This document shows positions 1 through 4,493 of a stretch of 6,824 nucleotides of DNA, one piece after another. Both the position numbers and the translations under genes were made by a program. The notes beneath the pieces were generated by a model. That model was not told the origin of the DNA and ran no database searches. It worked only from the letters and a program-made list of their open reading frames with translations. This DNA is from Candidatus Dojkabacteria bacterium (GTDB lineage: Bacteria; Patescibacteriota; Dojkabacteria; SC72; JAFGCJ01): assembly GCA_028696915.1 (NCBI GenBank), contig JAQVGB010000050.1:1-6824 (forward strand). The letters run 5' to 3'. Position 1 is the stretch's first letter. Each line of letters opens with the position of its first letter.

Positions 1-1
1 G

Positions 2-382
2 GCCTCGATTGACCCGCTCGGTCGGCGACTGCGGGGCGGTGATTGAAACGGCCCAGCAGACCGGCGATTCATCAGGATCGGGGCTTTGGTTTGCGATGGG
101 ATATTCGGAAAGAATCCCGATTAAACCAAGCTCCTGCGGGACCGATGGAGCGGTCTGCGTCCATCCTTCCTGATTGACCTCACACACATAGTACTGTCCA
201 AGCGGAAGTCTGCGGAACGAGTAGCGGCCCTCTTCGTTGGTCACGTCCTCACGGATTTTTCTCCAGCCGTCTTCAGTTTCCCGGTAGAGATGCATTTCCC
301 AACCGGAAATTTCCTGCTCTTTGCCATTCGTGTCCCACCGGCCGTTTCCATTGTAGTCCTCGAATTTGCGTCCGTGGATTTC
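2..382 (-). repeat. SdrD_B-like repeat 3, residues 1335-1461 (continues past window edge)
   Basis: It opens GRKFEDYNGNGRWDTNGKE (1338-1356), then ISGWEMHLYRETEDGW, EEGRYSFRRLPLGQYYVCEV, GWTQTAP and a closing CWAVSI (1443-1448). Cys1401 and Cys1443 correspond to Cys1269 and Cys1311 of repeat 2. The final strand is beyond the left edge, so the repeat is cut here; further repeats may follow outside. Confidence 0.75.
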
Positions 383-3300
383 TCCAAACCTGAAATTGCC
401 GAACCCGAGTCCACGAACATCCTCCTGTTCAAAGGAAATGCTGGTCGCCCAGCAGGCTTCAGATTCGTTTCCGGCCGGAGATTCATTCATAACTGCACCG
501 GCTTCTGCCGCACGTAGTGTCAGATCCCCATCTGTAACCTCCGGATACGTTTGTCTCCAGCCGTTCTGGCTCACCTCGCAAATATAGTAGGTCCCTTCAA
601 CAAGATGATTAAATCCATAATAGCCGTTGGTGCCCGTCTGCTTTTCCTTCACCAGTTCCCAACCATCAGTTCCATCTCTATACAACCGAATGTTCCACCC
701 GGAAATCAGTTCATCCATCGGATTGAACTTGTTCCAGTTGCGAGTGCCATTACCATTGTGATCGTTAAACTTGTAGCCCGTGATGGATCCACTGATTTTG
801 TGATTTCCGAACAGGACCTCCTCGGAGCCTCCATCCGTTATCTCAACATCTGTCGGATTCTCGCCGAATGTTTGTACCCATCCGCCCCGCACCTCTTCCT
901 CAACCGTATAGCTTCCGACCGGCAGTGTCCAGTGGTAACAGCGGTCTTCTGTATCCCATGTTCCATCACCTATATCCGGACCATTATCGGCAATCTTGAC
1001 AGAAATATCCCACCTGATATTCCGTTCTCCTTCATCTTTTATCCCATCTTTGTCCAAGTCATTAAACTTGCAGACTGTCAGGTACCCGGCATGGCGTTTA
1101 TTGACGACCCTGAATGTTTCGCTTTCTTCATCAACCGTGATCACCCCCGTGCCGCTATTGCGATCCCAGTTCTCCTGCAGCATCTCATCGAGGTAGTAGT
1201 CACCATATGGTACATCGTCAAATCTGACACAGCCGTTATCACCGGTCGTACCACGGTCCACCAGTTCAAAAATTTCGAACTGGAAATCACCGTTATTCAC
1301 ATTATCTCCATAGTTATTGTCCCAGATTGAGAAGTTGATTGGGCCGTCCTCAGTGTGCTCGTAGACATACAGGTACTCGTGCGCCCTATTGTATACACCC
1401 CAGTCTACATCCCCTCCATTTACCCACGCCATCAGTCCATTTGAATCACTAGCAAGTTCGAATCCGCTCAACCAGCAATCGCACCCGCTGGGGATGCTTT
1501 CTGGCCGGTATGAAAAGCCCGCGTCGGCATTCATCAATGAACTCCCGTACCGATACGTGCCGCTGACTTTGAGAAGGTAGGTACCAGCGGGCAGGTCAGT
1601 GGAATTCGTTCCCTCACCGCTTCGGACATCAATCGCAGTCGGACCGTCAACGAGTTTTGACGCAAGAACCATATCCCATCCGGGAAGAGACATTCCTCCT
1701 GTATCCTCCTTGCAAACGGTCACATCCGCCGTCGGGCGGCACTCGTATACTTCAAGCTCAATAGAACCGGAATTGTCACTCATACAGCCCTGCCCGTCAC
1801 AGGTATTGCCGTACCAATCTCCGTACCAGTCGCTAATCAGAAAGGTCGCATCCATGTTTTCATTCGGCGTGAAGGCCTTCCGGTAGGTATGATCATCGTT
1901 GACGATAGAATCATCATCCCATTCGACGACCCCGACCCCACGACCTAGTTCACCTAACACCGATGTCACGCCACGATACGCTGTTCCCCATATCCCAATG
2001 TCTCCTCTAATCTTAGACCATGAATCCTCCGTCGCATACGCGGCATCAGCAGACCGTCGTGTTTCATGTCCGAATTGGTATGTCCCAGAGATCTCAAACA
2101 GGTATTCCTGCCCCCCTAAAAGCGGGACAGAAACCCCTGTCGGATTCTTTGCATCGATGAGATACGAAACATCGAGCCTAACCGGAACCGTCTCCCCTGA
2201 ACACGCGTGATCGCCGTCGTAGATCGGGATGAGCTGGCATGTTGGTGTGCAGAAATTCTTTCCTTCTGTTACCCCATCAGCCCCCTCACATTCCTCATCG
2301 CCAGCCTTTTTCCCATCGCCGCAAATGACCGGCTCCTCACAGACACCATGTACAGCGAAAACCGAATCGACATCAAATCCATCATCACTCGCTATCTGAC
2401 CAACTGACGATTCCTCCAGTTTGACATACCTGATCCAAGGCAAACCTCCCAGATCGAAGTGCGTTTCTCCATCCCTTGTCCCATTACCATCTCCATCGCT
2501 GAAACTGCTCGCCTCACCAAGATAGGTCCAACTCGATCCATCCTGGCTCACGTATACCTTGGCCTTTTCCTCAATATCACTGAGACGGTTCCAGGTTGTT
2601 TCATTGACCGACAGGTCATTGTCAGCCACATTCATCACATAATGGTCAAACGCAAGAATAAGCGATCCCCCCATTCCAAGGCTAAAGAATGCTCCGTCAG
2701 TAGCTCCAAGTGCCTTGTCAGAATCTACCCGTTCAGGATCTGTTATCGCCGAACCGTTATATTTCGTCCCTTGAGTCGCAGAGTCAACGTCAACCGAATA
2801 CGCCCACGCCGGACCGTCGACGCACACATAGGCTTGACCCAAACACTCCACACTGACATCGTCAAGCAACATTCCCAGTGAGTCCGGTGTCCCACGTTCG
2901 GTAAACCGTACCCGGACAACGCCATCCGAATCAGCGGTGAACGTATATTCGTGAGAACTCCATGCGATGGTCGAACCCCCAGCGATCACACCGGTATCAA
3001 GAGCTTCCACATCATCAACCATGACCTGCAAGTGATTATTTCCGTGATTTGGCCTCGGAGCATACTGCCACGAAACCTTGTACTCGTATCCGCCAAGGAC
3101 CGGAATATCCTGATAGAGAGAAATCGAAGCCGGCTCATTTGAGAAATCGCCAATTGGACCAGTCCAGTCACTATCGAGCTCGGCATGCTGTAATCCATCC
3201 GCAGACGTCCAACCGTTCACCCCACTGTGCAATTCGATCATGGGAGCGGGGCGGGTATGGCCATTGAAGTCAGAACTCCCGCCATACCACTCAGCCGTCC

Positions 3301-4384
3301 AGCCGGGAACCAGTTCACTCGGAAATGCATTCCATTTTTGCGCTGTTTCAACTACGGGTGTTTCAAAACTGCCGTTTGCGGCCATTTCAGGCAGACAGGC
3401 GGACACCCAGGTACAAGTTGCTGAACAATTTGAACTGTCGTTCAATGTTCCATAGTCACAGGCTTCACCGTTATCAAGAATCCCATCACCACACACTGAC
3501 GCTTGAACACGGGTATTTGTAATCGTACAGTTGACGTCCTGTCCGTCTGAAACAGACAACGGCAATCCATTACTACCCAAGGATCCGGAAATACCGTTAC
3601 AGGTAATCTGCGGGGTATAGTTCGGATCAGAGGTCTCGACAAGGTTATACGATCCGGGAATCAAATTCTCAAACGTGTACGATTCTCCATCCCTAAGATC
3701 CATATACATATAGACATACAATCCCGGACCGCTTAGCGTGAAATCCCACACACTGGCATCATCCGGAACGACATCTTTTGTAATTGTTACCGAGCCAAAT
3801 GACGACGGAATTACACAGTCATTAGCCAAGATAGCTTGGCCGGCCGGTGTCCAGTTCTTGCCGGGATACGTGTGTGGATCACCACTATTATCAAGATAAT
3901 CAAACGGAGGGATGATATCTCCCCAGGCTTCACCTATACCCGAGTACCAAATTGGTCCGTCGTGACCGTCATGTCCGTTAACATCACCTGATTTATTTGG
4001 TTTATTTTCCTGATATGGATGACTATGGCTACCGGTCGCGTGACAAATTGTCACTTTCTGACTATTCTCATCTCCATTCCCGTTCCCATTGTTACCCAGA
4101 ACTGACACCGCTCCTGTTTTGAACTCTGAGAAATCCATTGACACTTCCTCAAACTCCGTTGCTTCATTTTCTCTAACGGCTTCCGGCAGAGACTCACCCC
4201 CCACCTCGTCTCCAGCAGAAGTGTCCCCGACACCATCCTCCACCGTAACCCCAGAATCCGTCACCGGCAGCACATCCTCCGAAAACACCAAATTGACCGG
4301 CAAAGTTCCCAAGAGGATAGAGGCAATAGTTAGCACAGAAAACCCCTTGGAAAGGGAACGGGACATTCTTCGAGAGAAAACCAT
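2..4384 (-). CDS. Giant secreted multidomain surface protein (adhesin/lectin-like), N-terminal 1461 residues, C-terminus off window
   Basis: The minus-strand frame is open from an ATG at 4384 to the left edge with no stop, giving at least 1461 residues. Order of modules: Sec-type signal peptide (1-35); acidic linker (36-100); CHATG...WGDIIPPF Cys/His module (about 108-190); prealbumin-like domain (195-292); Cys-rich repeat (298-324); DUF642-like galactose-binding-type domain (330-514); second beta-rich domain (515-682); Cys-rich repeat (688-716); LecA-like sandwich (728-882); a prealbumin-like repeat with a second LecA-like sandwich inside it (885-1097); and three SdrD_B-like repeats with Asp/Asn calcium-type loops (1100-1195, 1199-1333, 1335 to edge). 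The many paired cysteines suggest a disulfide-stabilised exported protein. Its role in surface attachment or glycan binding is inferred from the modules. The anchor (LPXTG, transmembrane or other) would be in the missing C-terminus. Met7 (4366) is an alternative start; neither start has a Shine-Dalgarno sequence. The reading frame and secreted nature are certain; the exact function is not. Confidence 0.93.
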   Translation of the reverse strand, partial: MVFSRRMSRSLSKGFSVLTIASILLGTLPVNLVFSEDVLPVTDSGVTVEDGVGDTSAGDEVGGESLPEAVRENEATEFEEVSMDFSEFKTGAVSVLGNNGNGNGDENSQKVTICHATGSHSHPYQENKPNKSGDVNGHDGHDGPIWYSGIGEAWGDIIPPFDYLDNSGDPHTYPGKNWTPAGQAILANDCVIPSSFGSVTITKDVVPDDASVWDFTLSGPGLYVYMYMDLRDGESYTFENLIPGSYNLVETSDPNYTPQITCNGISGSLGSNGLPLSVSDGQDVNCTITNTRVQASVCGDGILDNGEACDYGTLNDSSNCSATCTWVSACLPEMAANGSFETPVVETAQKWNAFPSELVPGWTAEWYGGSSDFNGHTRPAPMIELHSGVNGWTSADGLQHAELDSDWTGPIGDFSNEPASISLYQDIPVLGGYEYKVSWQYAPRPNHGNNHLQVMVDDVEALDTGVIAGGSTIAWSSHEYTFTADSDGVVRVRFTERGTPDSLGMLLDDVSVECLGQAYVCVDGPAWAYSVDVDSATQGTKYNGSAITDPERVDSDKALGATDGAFFSLGMGGSLILAFDHYVMNVADNDLSVNETTWNRLSDIEEKAKVYVSQDGSSWTYLGEASSFSDGDGNGTRDGETHFDLGGLPWIRYVKLEESSVGQIASDDGFDVDSVFAVHGVCEEPVICGDGKKAGDEECEGADGVTEGKNFCTPTCQLIPIYDGDHACSGETVPVRLDVSYLIDAKNPTGVSVPLLGGQEYLFEISGTYQFGHETRRSADAAYATEDSWSKIRGDIGIWGTAYRGVTSVLGELGRGVGVVEWDDDSIVNDDHTYRKAFTPNENMDATFLISDWYGDWYGNTCDGQGCMSDNSGSIELEVYECRPTADVTVCKEDTGGMSLPGWDMVLASKLVDGPTAIDVRSGEGTNSTDLPAGTYLLKVSGTYRYGSSLMNADAGFSYRPESIPSGCDCWLSGFELASDSNGLMAWVNGGDVDWGVYNRAHEYLYVYEHTEDGPINFSIWDNNYGDNVNNGDFQFEIFELVDRGTTGDNGCVRFDDVPYGDYYLDEMLQENWDRNSGTGVITVDEESETFRVVNKRHAGYLTVCKFNDLDKDGIKDEGERNIRWDISVKIADNGPDIGDGTWDTEDRCYHWTLPVGSYTVEEEVRGGWVQTFGENPTDVEITDGGSEEVLFGNHKISGSITGYKFNDHNGNGTRNWNKFNPMDELISGWNIRLYRDGTDGWELVKEKQTGTNGYYGFNHLVEGTYYICEVSQNGWRQTYPEVTDGDLTLRAAEAGAVMNESPAGNESEACWATSISFEQEDVRGLGFGNFRFGEIHGRKFEDYNGNGRWDTNGKEQEISGWEMHLYRETEDGWRKIREDVTNEEGRYSFRRLPLGQYYVCEVNQEGWTQTAPSVPQELGLIGILSEYPIANQSPDPDESPVCWAVSITAPQSPTERVNRG
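386..790 (-). repeat. SdrD_B-like repeat 2, residues 1199-1333
   Basis: It opens GYKFNDHNGNGTRN (1203-1216), with an Asp/Asn-rich loop, followed by ISGWNIRLYRDGTDGW, GTNGYYGFNHLVEGTYYICEV, NGWRQTYP and FGNFRFG. It aligns along its length with repeat 3 (shared ISGW, LYR, DGW, G-Y-Y-x-C-E-V, GW-x-Q-T, and C-W-A-x-S-I near the end). The two arose by duplication and have since diverged. Cys1269 and Cys1311 are kept in both and may form a disulfide. Confidence 0.75.
800..1087 (-). repeat. SdrD_B-like repeat 1, residues 1100-1195
   Basis: It opens YLTVCKFNDLDKDGIKDEGE (1101-1120), where D-x-D-x-D-G-x-x-D-E is a calcium-type loop. A central LPVGSYTVEEE strand, GGWVQT, and a closing EEVLFGNHK follow. 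This is the pattern of SdrD B repeats in cell-wall adhesins, where bound calcium stiffens the stalk. The repeat has shorter insertions than the next two. Confidence 0.75.
1094..1732 (-). repeat. Prealbumin-like repeat with a LecA-like sandwich (copy 2) inserted in it, residues 885-1097
   Basis: The segment begins like a prealbumin-like repeat (DVTVCKEDTGGMSLPGWDMVL, 887-907) and ends like one (DNGCVRFDDVPYGDYYLDE, 1049-1067, to VVNKR at 1097). Between them (about 932-1041) is a second LecA-like core: YLLKVSGTYRYG (936-947), NADAGFSY (952-959), DVDWGVYNRAHEY (992-1004), INFSIWDNNYGDN (1016-1028) and NGDFQFEIFE. The insertion appears to be between strands of the repeat. Asp1022, Asp1027 and Asn1028 are candidate calcium ligands. 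Confidence 0.55.
1739..2203 (-). repeat. LecA-like beta-sandwich, copy 1 (residues 728-882)
   Basis: The core contains YLFEISGTYQFG (761-772), SADAAY (778-783), HTYRKAF (832-838), ISDWYGDWYG (850-859) and SDNSGSIELEVYEC (869-882). The end (Asp852, then Asp870-Asn871-Ser-Gly-Ser and a strand) resembles the calcium-site end of the Pseudomonas LecA/PA-IL lectin, in which an Asp precedes an NNSGSF strand. A Cys862/Cys867 loop is inserted between these elements, and Cys728/Cys882 may bracket the domain. Copy 2 follows at 932-1041. A carbohydrate-binding role is a hypothesis from this similarity. Confidence 0.5.
2237..2323 (-). repeat. Myxococcus-type cysteine-rich repeat, copy 2 (residues 688-716)
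   Basis: CGDGKKAGDEECEG (688-701) is followed by FCTPTC (711-716). This keeps the CGDG and four-cysteine pattern of copy 1 but replaces the central GEACD with DEECE, and the spacing is slightly different. It bridges the 515-682 domain and the first LecA-like sandwich. Confidence 0.65.
2339..2842 (-). other. Unnamed beta-rich surface domain with 'VYVSQDGSSWTYLG' motif, residues 515-682
   Basis: Key points are Cys520, ALGATDGAFFSLGMGGSL, a VNETTW segment, EKAKVYVSQDGSSWTYLG, DLGGLPWIRYVKL, DDGFDVDSVFAVHG and Cys682. The pattern 'ALGA.DG.FFSLG.GGSL' plus 'VYVSQDGS.W..LG' plus 'DGFD.D.V.A' is one I have seen in cell-surface proteins, where it looks like a discoidin-type jelly roll. I cannot assign a family name with confidence. 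It sits between the DUF642-like domain and the second Cys-rich repeat. Confidence 0.55.
2843..3397 (-). other. DUF642-like / galactose-binding-type beta domain, residues 330-514
   Basis: The domain opens with NGSFETPVV (about 339-347), has PGWTAEWYGG, contains IELHSGVNGWTSADGLQHAELDS in its middle, a YEYKVSWQYAPRP strand, and closes with LLDDVSVEC (Cys514). An N-G-x-F-E opening, a PGW segment, a DG.QHAELDS segment and a final DDVSV are typical of DUF642 and related carbohydrate-binding-like sandwiches. Glycan binding is inferred from the fold type, not shown. Confidence 0.65.
3413..3493 (-). repeat. Myxococcus-type cysteine-rich repeat, copy 1 (residues 298-324)
   Basis: The motif CGDGILDNGEACDYG (298-312), followed by NCSATC (319-324), matches the pattern CGDG...GE.CD...C...C of the 'Myxococcus cysteine-rich repeat' family (TIGR02232/DUF4215). 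These short disulfide knots are found in secreted proteins and often separate larger domains. A second diverged copy occurs at residues 688-716. Confidence 0.75.
3509..3802 (-). other. Prealbumin-like (SpaA/SdrD_B-type) domain, residues 195-292
   Basis: The segment runs from GSVTITKDVVPD through FENLIPGSYNLVE to VNCTITNTR. This is the usual pattern of prealbumin-like folds: an opening strand, a central G-S-Y-x-L-x-E strand, and a closing C-T-I-T-N-T strand. Unlike the C-terminal repeats it has no DxNGNG calcium-type loop. It probably serves as a spacer or stalk unit outside the cell. Confidence 0.65.
3815..4063 (-). other. CHATG...WGDIIPPF module (residues ~108-190)
   Basis: The segment begins VTICHATGSHSHPY (Cys114, His115, His120, His122), continues through NGHDGHDGP (His138, His141), then WGDIIPPFDY (154-163), NWTPAGQAI (177-185) and ends at Cys190. 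From memory, the same order of motifs recurs in secreted proteins of actinobacteria and other bacteria, so this is a recognisable recurrent extracellular module, but I know no assigned function. The conserved Cys/His set suggests a disulfide (Cys114-Cys190) and possibly metal binding; both are inferences. It lies directly after the acidic N-terminal linker and before a prealbumin-like domain. Confidence 0.7.
4280..4384 (-). other. Signal peptide of the giant surface protein (residues 1-35)
   Basis: The N-terminus has a basic region (Arg5, Arg6, Arg9, Lys13), then a hydrophobic stretch from Phe15 to Phe34 (FSVLTIASILLGTLPVNLVF), then a small residue followed by acidic sequence (VFS|ED). This is a standard Sec signal with likely cleavage after Ser35. 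The sequence SRRMS is only superficially Tat-like, because the hydrophobic residues and Lys expected after the twin arginines are missing. If translation began at Met7 the hydrophobic core would be kept and the two arginines lost. Confidence 0.85.
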
Positions 4385-4410
4385 GGTGAAGATAGAAAAT
4401 GTTATATACG

Positions 4411-4419
4411 TTATCCACA
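4411..4419 (+). promoter_or_regulatory. Single perfect DnaA-box 9-mer
   Basis: TTATCCACA matches the classical DnaA-box consensus exactly and lies in the intergenic region beside the inverted repeat. Only one copy was noticed, with no AT-rich unwinding element or dnaA/dnaN/rpmH neighbours, so an origin is not supported. A DnaA-responsive regulatory site or chance are both possible. Confidence 0.3.
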
Positions 4420-4422
4420 GGT

Positions 4423-4444
4423 TTCGTACATGAGGGTGTACGAA
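4423..4444. promoter_or_regulatory. Perfect 8-bp inverted repeat, possible operator or leader hairpin
   Basis: TTCGTACA (4423-4430) and TGTACGAA (4437-4444) are exact reverse complements separated by six bases. The element lies in the divergent intergenic region, about 40 bases upstream of the surface-protein start and in its predicted leader. An overlapping near-palindrome, CGAACA-C-TGTTTG, follows at 4441-4453 with one mismatch. The symmetry fits a binding site for a dimeric regulator or a hairpin in the RNA. I do not recognise a known operator consensus. Confidence 0.5.
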
Positions 4445-4459
4445 CACTGTTTGAAGAAT

Positions 4460-4488
4460 ATTATAAGTCTGTTAGCACCCCACCGCAA
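4460..4488 (-). promoter_or_regulatory. Candidate promoter for the surface-protein gene
   Basis: On the minus strand, a perfect TATAAT (plus-strand 4460-4465) lies 17 bases from TTGCGG (4483-4488, three of six matches to TTGACA). Transcription would start near 4453 and leave a leader of roughly 70 bases before the ATG at 4384. That leader would carry the inverted repeat at 4423-4444. An alternative weaker -10, TATAAC, lies at 4401-4406. Confidence 0.4.
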
Positions 4489-4493
4489 CCATC

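Noticed and set aside
551..1330. A 259-codon plus-strand open frame antisense to the surface-protein gene
   Set aside because: It is codon-aligned with the minus-strand frame, whose domains are clearly recognisable. Its openness is explained by the rarity of TTA, CTA and TCA reversed codons there, and its translation has no domain-like pattern.
4352..4384. Twin-arginine (Tat) signal reading of SRRMS at the surface-protein N-terminus
   Set aside because: The hydrophobic residues and Lys expected after the two arginines are missing, and the cysteine-rich beta modules suit Sec export and folding outside the cell.
2..4384. The ABC exporter as the dedicated secretion system for the giant protein
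   Set aside because: The giant protein has an ordinary N-terminal Sec signal, and no membrane-fusion or outer-membrane partner of a type I system is present.
4385..4493. Replication origin in the intergenic region
   Set aside because: There is only one DnaA box, no clear AT-rich unwinding stretch, and no origin-associated genes alongside.
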